Positions 32,510 through 40,676 of a stretch of 64,000 nt of DNA are shown here, piece by piece (position 1 is the stretch's first letter; every line of letters begins with the position of its first letter). The position numbers were made by a program, and so were the translations under genes. A model generated the notes under the pieces. That model saw only the letters and a program-made list of their open reading frames with translations. It was not told where the DNA came from and ran no database searches. The DNA lies in contig WNKI01000004.1 of assembly GCA_015350385.1 (NCBI GenBank), forward strand, positions 2,891,187 to 2,955,186. The letters are read 5' to 3'. This DNA is from Aculops lycopersici. Its lineage: Eukaryota; Arthropoda; Arachnida; Trombidiformes; Eriophyidae.

Positions 32510-33511
32510 TTTTAAGTGGGGTTAAATTTATTTGTTAGTTAAATTTGTAAATAAATAATTAGATCAATGTTGAAGCCTGGAGATTTGGTTTAACCTGCAG
32601 AATATATTATTAAATCTTAAAAGATTAATGCTGTCAGTGGTGAGCAAAACACAGTCGCATTGACGTCCGTCGGCGTCCGTTCATCGGCATCGGCAAAATC
32701 GCATGCAGCATCTGCCATAGACTTTGCCAATGGTGAGTGGAACAGGTGATGTGGCAGAGGCAGTGTGAAGCCAAAGCGCGCGGATTTTGAATCACGGGCA
32801 AGTTTCAATGTGGCTATTTTGAAACAGGCCTGTCATCTTTGACACTTGCTTGCCTGGGTGGTGTCTCTGGTAACGAGCATATTGGCCAGCGAGGCCAACA
32901 GCTTGCCACAGAACCCGGTGACAGCGATTTAGTTTGAATTAGTATTGAATTAAAGGAAAAAGGGGTCCGATGTTGCCACCAGACCCGTACCAAAAATGGC
33001 GTACCCCATCTGGACCAATTTGGCCCAGTGAAGGTGTTCAGCGACTCGCGGAGTGCAGTGCGAGCGCCTCCCACCTGCGGGAAAGCCTTCTTGATCGCTC
33101 CCCTCGCGGTACCAGGTAAGTATGCTTGAGAGATGCATAGCGCGCAGCATACTGGTCCTGTAGCGTTTACCCAGAAACTGTTTCCACGTGTCTCGAACTG
33201 TATTTTTTCGTTAATTGTGAGTTGATTTTTTTCTGTTTCATCAACGATTTTGCATCAATTACAACTGATGCTAACATAATTTCCATTCCAAATGCAGATG
33301 ATTATATGAGATGATGCTCTAATTTTACTATAAAACGCCAAGCAAAACAAATCACAATTCTGCTGAATAACGTGTTTTTGTTTACGCGGCGACTCCGAGC
33401 GAATGCATACTTTCACAAACTTCAAGTTTCACAAATGCAATCAAGATTCCATTTGCTCGTCTCGATCAGGGATATTATAATCAATTAGAAATTTCATACG
33501 ATTTTACAATC
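32510..33511. other. Divergent region between SSR3 and RPAP2-like, with possible 5' exon
   Basis: 1 kb, GC-richer between about 32640 and 33120 than the flanks. A consensus splice donor (CCAG then GTAAGT, intron starting at 33116) on the plus strand suggests a non-coding or short upstream exon of the gene at 33512; an open frame starts at ATG 32970 and runs into this donor. A minus-strand promoter for SSR3 is expected on the left. Confidence 0.4.
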
Positions 33512-33982
33512 ATGGGAGAAAACTCGAGAAAAGATTCGGATGGAGACGAACCGGAGCCCGAAATTAAGAGACCCATCGACCCAAAGAGGGTTTTACAAAT
33601 CTTAGAGTGTAGACGGCGAACTTTAAAGTTTGTAGAATCAATGCTCGAACCAAATCTCACAATTGACGACCTCAAAGTTGGGGAGGAGTTTTTATGCAAG
33701 GCCGACTATGACTGTATTGTACACGAAAGAAGCATCCTTAAACTTTGTGGGTACCCACCTTGCTCCAATGCGCTAACCAGAGAGTGGAAACAACAATTTC
33801 ACATCTCGTGGAGGAACAAGCAAATTTATGATGTGGAAGTGAGAAAACTTTATTGTAGTGTCAAGTGTATGAATAACTCAATAGATTATAATAATGAGCA
33901 TATGCCCGACCAGCCAATTTGGATGCGAGCCGGAGAGTCATCGTCGTCGGCTAACTCCGAAACACTGCCGTCCAACCCCTAA
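33512..33982 (+). CDS. RPAP2/Rtr1-type RNA polymerase II CTD phosphatase, minimal form
   Basis: Rtr1/RPAP2 proteins dephosphorylate Ser5 of the RNA polymerase II C-terminal domain and help import the polymerase. The 156 residues hold only the Rtr1 zinc module: DDLKVGEEFLCKADYDCIVHERSILKLCGYPPCSNAL, with CGYPPC giving the first cysteine pair, and KLYCSVKC the second, preceded by FHISWRNKQIYDV. Yeast Rtr1 has about 226 and human RPAP2 612 residues, so the C-terminal regions that bind GPN GTPases and import factors are absent. The last 11 codons overlap the end of FIBP on the other strand. The ATG at 33512 has AATC before it; an upstream non-coding exon is possible. Confidence 0.85.
   Translation: MGENSRKDSDGDEPEPEIKRPIDPKRVLQILECRRRTLKFVESMLEPNLTIDDLKVGEEFLCKADYDCIVHERSILKLCGYPPCSNALTREWKQQFHISWRNKQIYDVEVRKLYCSVKCMNNSIDYNNEHMPDQPIWMRAGESSSSANSETLPSNP
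33849..33854 (-). terminator. Candidate polyadenylation signal of FIBP inside RPAP2 coding sequence
   Basis: TTTATT on plus reads AATAAA on minus, about 100 bases past the FIBP stop codon. It lies within the RPAP2-like coding frame. Confidence 0.45.
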
Positions 33983-34635
33983 AAGGTCGCCTCTTGTTCA
34001 ATTCAAATCTATTGTAACACATGTAATCCGCATACTTTTCAGCAAGTCTTTCCGATAATAAAAAGTGATTCTGTATATTAGCAACCATATTACCAGGCAT
34101 ACCCTCGATGGTTTTGTAGATTCTTTTGAAGTTATCAAACTGTCTCCTACACGACTTGAGCGATTTGCCTGACTTCCGACTAACTTCGTCTAAATCCTTC
34201 CTACTTCTTGCTGATAACTTCTTGCCTAGTATAGCTCTCATAACCGATTCATCAAAGTCGTAGAATTTCTCAACCAGAGTCATCTTTGTACTCTCTGCCA
34301 TTCGGAATGTCCAATCCTCAGAGAGTTTCGCTGGGCATGGCAGTAGTTTTTCAATCAGGGCAAAAGTTCGGAATTGATCCAAGATATCGGCGATAATCAA
34401 ATCATCACTGAAGTTCTTGAGGAAGTCAGCTTCGTTCCTTCTAACAAATGCAGCTGATTCGTTTACTGTGTTATGAGCAAGGGGCAAAGGTTAGATCATC
34501 CACCACCAATCGTTGAATTTCTAGTCAGAGGCTAGTTAACTTACCCGAATATCCATCTAGCCAATATTCAAATAGTACCAAATCGACTGCAGTGTTGTCA
34601 GAGACTAACACATCTATATCCGTAAATGTACTCAT
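33951..34635 (-). CDS. FIBP: Acidic FGF intracellular-binding protein (FIBP), C-terminally truncated
   Basis: Exon 1 (34545-34635) and exon 2 (33951-34465), separated by a 79-bp intron in phase 1, give 201 residues. The junction rebuilds WLDGYSV, as in human FIBP. Exon 2 carries YRTF-like FRTFALIEKLL, YDFDESVMRAILGKKLS, RKDLDEVSRKSGKSLKSCRRQFDNFKRIYK and NMVANIQNHFLLSERLAEKYA, all clear FIBP signatures. After NRFELNKRR the similarity ends, and the frame stops at VFRS. Human FIBP has about 357-364 residues, so the C-terminal 150 or so are missing; I find no further exon of this family on the minus strand. The 3' end overlaps the RPAP2-like coding sequence by 32 bases. Either the protein is truly shortened or an unseen exon exists beyond that gene. 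Confidence 0.88.
34057..34062 (+). terminator. Candidate polyadenylation signal of RPAP2-like gene inside FIBP coding sequence
   Basis: AATAAA 75 bases after the RPAP2-like stop codon, within the antisense coding sequence of FIBP. Confidence 0.45.
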
Positions 34636-34819
34636 GATTCTAACTAACAAGACAAACGTAGAAACTTAACAATTTTGGAAAGGAACTTGTATCAAATTTC
34701 ATCGAATAGTATGTATTTATATTTGTAAACATGCGCATAGCGATCGGCGGTCTTGCCGACCGAGCTGATGGTGTGCGACGCAAAGCTTGTTTCGGTAGAT
34801 TCTTACCAAAATCGAGCTC

Positions 34820-35962
34820 TTAAATCTCTGCCATTAGTTTCTCGACTTCGTTCAAAATCTTCCACTTTGATGGTCCATAGAACTTCTCGAAAACATGAGG
34901 AACCGGAATGTCGTAACCAGCGACGCGTTTTACGGGTGCCTTAAGATGGTACAAGCAAGTCTCTTGGATTGAAGCCGAGAGCTCAGCGCCAAAACCCGAG
35001 GTCTTTGGTGCTTCATGAGCAATCACAGCAACACCAGTCTTCCTGACAGATTTGTAAACAGTCTCCTCGTCCCATGGTAGGATTGTTTGTAAATCAATTA
35101 TTTCACAAGACTTATTCAGCTTCTCACTAATCATTTGTGACGCCTCCAAGGCAACATGCACCTGACCACCCCAAGCAATTATTGTTATATCACTACCCTC
35201 TTGAACGATATCGGCTTTCGAGAGGGGGAGCTCATAATGTCCGGTTGGTACAGTATCTTTAGCGTGACGATAGAGGGCCTTCGGTTCAAAGAATAGGCAT
35301 GGGTTTTTGTCTTTGATGCAGCTTAGCAGGAGACCTTTGGCTTGGTATGGACCTCGAGGCACGACAATCTTGAGTCCTGATGCGTGGGAGAAGAATGCTT
35401 CGTTCGATTGAGAATGATATAAACCTCCGTGGCCAACTAAACCACAAGGAGCTCTTATAGTCAGCTTGCCGCAATCGTACTCGCCTCCTGATCTATACCG
35501 GTACTTGGCGGCCTCATTGACGATTTGATCAAATGCTGGCAATATGTAGTCAGAAAATTGTATTTCAGCAATAGCTGTATTTCCAGCACAAGCGGCACCA
35601 ATGCCGAAACCAACGATACCTTGCTCTGATAGAGGAGTGTTGAATACTCGTTCCTTACCATACTTGTCCCTCAATCCCTTAGTACACCTAAACACACCGC
35701 CAAACGCTATGTCCTCCCCAAAAGTTATGGCTGTGGGATCATTTTCGAGAGCCAGATCTAGGGCGTTATTTATTGCTGCTAGCAAAGTCATCTCTTCTAC
35801 ATTCGAACCTTGAATATTGATGGAAGGTTGTGCATTGGTTGAACATATTGATATATGCAAGGGACGGCTCAGACTGGGCAAATATTGGCATTTGCTTTGA
35901 TTTTGAGGTAGGCTAGAGGGCAATAGACGGAGACCCGATCTTATTAGCTTGCTGCACGACAT
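34820..35962 (-). CDS. BCKDHB: Branched-chain 2-oxoacid dehydrogenase E1 subunit beta
   Basis: With the alpha subunit this protein forms the thiamine-diphosphate E1 enzyme that decarboxylates the 2-oxoacids of Leu, Ile and Val in the mitochondrial matrix. The 380 residues begin with a basic presequence ([18 protein letters not shown]). The mature part shows [97 protein letters not shown], and the C-terminal transketolase fold with [11 protein letters not shown] and [26 protein letters not shown], not the pyruvate dehydrogenase version, supports BCKDHB over PDHB. Near-normal length and no intron. Only 184 bases separate its stop from the FIBP start. Confidence 0.96.
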   Translation of the reverse strand: MSCSKLIRSGLRLLPSSLPQNQSKCQYLPSLSRPLHISICSTNAQPSINIQGSNVEEMTLLAAINNALDLALENDPTAITFGEDIAFGGVFRCTKGLRDKYGKERVFNTPLSEQGIVGFGIGAACAGNTAIAEIQFSDYILPAFDQIVNEAAKYRYRSGGEYDCGKLTIRAPCGLVGHGGLYHSQSNEAFFSHASGLKIVVPRGPYQAKGLLLSCIKDKNPCLFFEPKALYRHAKDTVPTGHYELPLSKADIVQEGSDITIIAWGGQVHVALEASQMISEKLNKSCEIIDLQTILPWDEETVYKSVRKTGVAVIAHEAPKTSGFGAELSASIQETCLYHLKAPVKRVAGYDIPVPHVFEKFYGPSKWKILNEVEKLMAEI

Positions 35963-36122
35963 CTTGAAATATATGAAGATAGTGTGTTAGCTCAAAATCG
36001 TCGCTTAATGAATAATGACCAGAAATCATTTCGAGATAGACGCATGGCGACAGACTATCACTTGTTGGTGAGATCACTGCGCCCCTCGCACTCACTATCT
36101 TGATCTTGATGAATGCACTTCT

Positions 36123-36547
36123 TTACGTTTCATTGTCTTCGATTTTGTTGATATATCCTTGCTGGGGTATCATTGCTAGACCCAGTGACGAGCCATCTTC
36201 GAGACTCTTGCTGTAGTTGATAACTGTCTTGAGTTTGACAGTAGGCCCGACAAGCCTCGAGTGTTCTAGTTCCAAAATATTGCCCTAGAAGTGTGATCAG
36301 ATGAATATGCATACGTTATTAGTAACCCAGTACCAGATAACCTCGAGGATAGATGTAGTATGGACATTAAGTCATGTTTACTTACCTGGATAATCTTTGC
36401 AGATCGCATATTCTGAAATTCTTTCAACTGCCTGGTTCGATCGAATAGGTTACCATGTGATTGGCTCTCCTTCCCTTCGTCTCTCTTCATGTCATTGTCA
36501 TTGAGAATCTTGAACACATTGACAGTATAGAGGTTAGAGTCATCCAT
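36123..36547 (-). CDS. Small two-exon protein of unknown function (107 aa)
   Basis: Exon 1 (36386-36547, MDDSNLYTVNVFKILNDND to RSAKIIQ) ends at a consensus CAG|GTAAGT donor in phase 0. Exon 2 (36123-36284), after a CTTCTAG acceptor, continues GNILELEHSRLVGPTVKLK to the stop after IEDNET. Each exon is 162 bases; the product has 107 residues, no signal peptide, no membrane segment and no cysteine. The predicted helix around LFDRTRQLKEFQNMRSAKIIQ is amphipathic. Consensus splice sites, codon quality and a divergent promoter shared with RIC1 support a real gene. I do not recognise the family. Confidence 0.6.
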
Positions 36548-37063
36548 TTTTAGAAAATGACTTGTGATGGTGGTTTCAGTCTTCTGAGATCAGAATTTAG
36601 GTTCCGTAGGTGATGATATTCAAGCGGCCAGATTTGGAAAATAATCTCAAGTGACAGGCCACTCAAATGCACTCAATTGTTCTGCAAATTCTGTAAGCGA
36701 GGAATTTATTTTTGTAAATAAATCCCATGCCAAAGTTATGTCACTATTGGATATATCAAGAAATTTAACATTCAAGATAGATGCTTTTAATTATCTGTCT
36801 CATGTTGATGTCCTAAGACTGAATTATTAAGAAAGCTATGTTCATGCAATTCACCTTCTATCGTAAACAAAATATCACTATTGAGCTCCGGAATCCACAA
36901 AACTTGTTTTGCTAGACTATCGATATTCTCATCACCCAGTCTACCCCAAGAAACTATTAGCAATCCATGTACAGTGTCTTATTTCTACAACTACCAGCTA
37001 AGATGATAATACTCGCTTACAATAATCCTATTTGAATGATTAAATGAATGCTCCTTATTTATT
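36548..37063. promoter_or_regulatory. Divergent promoter between the 107-aa gene and RIC1
   Basis: 516 AT-rich bases between two start codons on opposite strands. No clear core element seen. Confidence 0.45.
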
Positions 37064-40000
37064 ATGTACTATCCTGTTGGATGGCATAAAGTCCTTGATT
37101 TGGACACAAAATGTGACCAAGAACGATGCGATATATTACTTGTGCTAGCAAATCATGAACGAGAACTTTTTCTCATTCTCACCACCAAATCACTACATAT
37201 TTGGTGTCCAAGACCAGCGGTCGAGATTGTTTGCCATAGGAGATCTAAAGACTCGATAGAAAAGATTGGATTGAATCGGACGGCCGTTTGGCGGATAGAC
37301 TCAAGTGTGATAGTTGTTGCGACAGATCGTGATCAATTACTCTTCTACCAGGTCAGACCAAGGATTACTTCATCATCTACGGCTACTTCCTTCCTGGGCT
37401 CGACGGATGGGGATTGCATCTACAAATTGAACCATGATTCAAGAAGTCTCAGCAAGATCTTTGGAAATCAAATCCAACAAACCATCTTATCGAGTATATC
37501 AAAGAATGACTTTATACCTGCACTAACATTGTTCTCCTTCGGCAAGCTAGACTTGTCGTCGATTGGGGTTGCATGTTTAATGTCAGCAGAAGAGGAAATG
37601 ATAGTTGGTGCAAAGAATGGTGATATCTATGGTGTCCAATGGAACGGGAATGTTGACAACAGCTTTCCTTGGTCCATGCCCCCCGAGGTTAGTGGCAATT
37701 CCGACCATGTTGTCGATATTAAGTTTTCATCAATCCTAGCAGGATTCTCAATCGCATTCCACAGTGGCAAGGCTGGATTCATGCCGACAGTGATGGATGT
37801 TGATCAAAATCTAGCGTCCCCAGAAAACGGATACTCAACAACAGATAAAAAACCTGCAAAAAGTCCCCCTAAAGTTAATTACCTAGCAGGTGTCAGCAAT
37901 GCTGTTTTGACTGAGATTAATCACAGATTTAGACTTGTGGCTTATGGGTTAAGTGATTCAAGTGTAACTATCTGCAATGTAGGAGATTCGACCTCTTCAC
38001 TTACAGTAAATCACAAGTTAGACCTCTCGATGTGCAAATTTCCTCATGATGACTGTAAACTAGGACCAGTAAAATGTATGCGATACTCTTCGGATAATTA
38101 TGCTTTAACCACGACCTGGGAAGGTGGCCATCTAGCAATATGGAGTGTATTTGGATCCTTGTTATTCTGCACTCAAAACTGGCAACTAGACTCTGACACG
38201 AGTTTGCATCACAACAAACCTCTCAAGTTCAACTGTGTTGCCTGGGGCAAGGAGGGTTACGACTTGTGGCTCAACGCAACAAGAGACCAAGATTTTTATT
38301 CAGACCAAGACTCAACGGCGAATGGTAAAGCTGAATCTACGACAGACGAAGATAGAATGACGGCATCAATGAATAGTCTTGATTTGGACTGTCAAGGTAA
38401 AAACACCACCAGTAGCTCCAATAACAACAACGAAGTACTCATCATGTCTATGGCTCACTCGACACTAATATCAAGTCCTCATTTGACTTGCTCATCTGAT
38501 TCTGTCGTCTTAATGAGTGAAGACAGGATCTATGTCGGACCTAGTGTGCCTCATCAAGACAAGTTCGATCATTGGATAACAATAGACATACCACAAACAT
38601 ATCTAGGCCCGAACTATCCAATCAAGTATGCAACTATTGATCGCGAGTGTCGAAATCTAGCCATCGCAGGTAGCAAAGGGATATGCTTATACTCGATAGA
38701 TCTGAAGAAGTGGAGCTCTTTCACAAAGAAGTCGCATAACGAAAGTTTCACCGTTTGTGGCGATCTTATCTGGTGGAACGAGTATCTAGTGGCTTCCTGT
38801 TTCAATCTAATCGATGAAACCTTCGAAATACGTGCCTATTTAATAAGTGAAACATTGAGCATCGACCATGTCGTTATTCAACACACTCAAATGGAGATCA
38901 TCCGAATGTCCATATTTGAAAGTAGACTATTGGCTCTCTATAGTGATGGGACCTTGGGCATGTTCATGTTGAACCTAAGGCGTCGTCACATGGGCAGCCA
39001 GCGACAGCAGCAACAACAGAGGTCATCGAGATCCAACTCAATTACTAGCAATTCAGGCTCATTAGTCAATGGTGACAACGATAATATTGCACAACAATCA
39101 AATCATACCTCTGCCGCCACCAACAACAACGATCATCATGTTGGACCAAGGAAATCTGTTAGATCAGATTCTATAGCGAGCAATTGGAGTCAATTTACTA
39201 TGGGACGGAAGTCGACTTTATTCGACCAATTTGTATTGCAAATTTCTCCCATTGACAATCTTATTATATCAAACCTACAAGCAAACGCTTTTTGCATATC
39301 ATCCATCGCACTAACCAGGTTGCATTTCAAGAACAATCGCTCGGACGATAGCATCCTACTAAACTCCTGTGGTAAATTATTTCTTCTAGAACGCCAAGCG
39401 CCACCTGATTTGTCTAGCCCAAGTCCGAGCTCGGACTTGTCGTCACCGGATCTAGCGAAAGAACTCGATTCCTTGGATAGCCACAAGTTGTCGAGTGATT
39501 TAGGTGAGATGAGAGTAAGCTCGACCAAGCACAAGACTAATTCAATGCATTTAGCTAGCGCCTCGTTGAGGAATCAATTAATTGAACCAAGCGCCTCTGA
39601 GAATGTAACCTTCAAGGCCGTTTCTGTGATAGCAACAAACGTGGAACAATTTTGGATATCACCCGAAATATCAAGCGCATCTGAGATGTCCTATTTTAAG
39701 CAATCGCTCTGGTTATTTTGTGGCAATTCAAAGTTCCAAGTTTGGCTCCCATTGCTCAATGACAAGAATGACCCGCCAACGGGTTTGTATGTACCAGATA
39801 GGATTATGCTACCCATTCGATGTGACATTTACCCATTAGCTATTCGATCGTCGGCACCGGATGTCTTCGAGCCTGATGATGCAATAGTTCTTGGAGCAGA
39901 GAGTGATGTTTTATATAGGGATTGCAAATTGTTTTCCCAATTTCCTTTCATGACCGTCAAACGACAATGCAGAGTTTACCTTCATAGAATATTGAGAGAG

Positions 40001-40513
40001 CTTCTTCTGAATCAGCATTTAGGGTATTATGCCAAAAAAATAGCTGAAAGCTGCCAGTCGTTGCCATACTTTGCCCACTGCTTTGAGCTTCTATTGCACG
40101 AAGTTCTTGAGGAGGAGGCCACCTCACCGATTCCCTTGCCTGACCCAATGCTTCCCCAGGTGGTCAAGTTTATCAAGGAGTTTCCGGTCTATCTGGAGAC
40201 TGTTGTTCATTGTGCTCGCAAATCTGAATTATCAATGTGGTCACATCTTTTCGACGAGAGGGCGGTGGGTAATCCACGCAAATTGTTTCAGGAATGTTTG
40301 GATCGGCACAAGCTAGACACAGCGGCTTCCTGTTTGATCATACTGCAAAGCTTGGATCGAAATATTGTATCACAAAGAATGGTTAAGGAACTAATGGAGG
40401 CGGCCAAGAAGGATGAGCAATTCACTTACCTGCTGAAGGATCTGGAGAATTTTCTATCAAGAGCCGAGCTGGATTACTCGAGTTTGAGTAGCACCAGTAG
40501 TCCAACAAATTGA
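37064..40513 (+). CDS. RIC1: RIC1 homologue, RAB6A GEF complex partner 1
   Basis: With RGP1, RIC1 activates Rab6 at the Golgi for retrograde transport. The protein has 1149 residues. The N-terminal WD40 propeller starts MYYPVGWHKVLDL and SLHIWCPRPAVEIVCHRRS, matching the RIC1 start (human MYFLSGWPKRLL and SIWYSRPSVLIV). Further beta-propeller strands run to about 660, interrupted by a Ser/Asn/Gln-rich insert around 640-705. The C-terminal RIC1 domain is well kept: LRELLLNQHLGYYAKKIAESCQ, LPYFAHCFELLLHEVLEEEA, VVKFIKEFPVYLETVVHCARKSE, and LFDERAVGNPRKLFQECL. It is uninterrupted by introns; human RIC1 has about 1400 residues, the difference lying mainly in the disordered tail. It converges with the DAG lipase. 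Confidence 0.93.
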   Translation: MYYPVGWHKVLDLDTKCDQERCDILLVLANHERELFLILTTKSLHIWCPRPAVEIVCHRRSKDSIEKIGLNRTAVWRIDSSVIVVATDRDQLLFYQVRPRITSSSTATSFLGSTDGDCIYKLNHDSRSLSKIFGNQIQQTILSSISKNDFIPALTLFSFGKLDLSSIGVACLMSAEEEMIVGAKNGDIYGVQWNGNVDNSFPWSMPPEVSGNSDHVVDIKFSSILAGFSIAFHSGKAGFMPTVMDVDQNLASPENGYSTTDKKPAKSPPKVNYLAGVSNAVLTEINHRFRLVAYGLSDSSVTICNVGDSTSSLTVNHKLDLSMCKFPHDDCKLGPVKCMRYSSDNYALTTTWEGGHLAIWSVFGSLLFCTQNWQLDSDTSLHHNKPLKFNCVAWGKEGYDLWLNATRDQDFYSDQDSTANGKAESTTDEDRMTASMNSLDLDCQGKNTTSSSNNNNEVLIMSMAHSTLISSPHLTCSSDSVVLMSEDRIYVGPSVPHQDKFDHWITIDIPQTYLGPNYPIKYATIDRECRNLAIAGSKGICLYSIDLKKWSSFTKKSHNESFTVCGDLIWWNEYLVASCFNLIDETFEIRAYLISETLSIDHVVIQHTQMEIIRMSIFESRLLALYSDGTLGMFMLNLRRRHMGSQRQQQQQRSSRSNSITSNSGSLVNGDNDNIAQQSNHTSAATNNNDHHVGPRKSVRSDSIASNWSQFTMGRKSTLFDQFVLQISPIDNLIISNLQANAFCISSIALTRLHFKNNRSDDSILLNSCGKLFLLERQAPPDLSSPSPSSDLSSPDLAKELDSLDSHKLSSDLGEMRVSSTKHKTNSMHLASASLRNQLIEPSASENVTFKAVSVIATNVEQFWISPEISSASEMSYFKQSLWLFCGNSKFQVWLPLLNDKNDPPTGLYVPDRIMLPIRCDIYPLAIRSSAPDVFEPDDAIVLGAESDVLYRDCKLFSQFPFMTVKRQCRVYLHRILRELLLNQHLGYYAKKIAESCQSLPYFAHCFELLLHEVLEEEATSPIPLPDPMLPQVVKFIKEFPVYLETVVHCARKSELSMWSHLFDERAVGNPRKLFQECLDRHKLDTAASCLIILQSLDRNIVSQRMVKELMEAAKKDEQFTYLLKDLENFLSRAELDYSSLSSTSSPTN

Positions 40514-40676
40514 TCTGAAAACAAAGGGGAAAATAGCCAAAATTATTTCGAAAACATCTAACTATATCGAGATATCTCATAAATCAATAATTTATTAGGT
40601 AAATATATTGGCTCTTTATTAATTGGCAACAATGAATGATGTCTTAAAGTATCCAGTTATAGAATTATCAGTTCCT

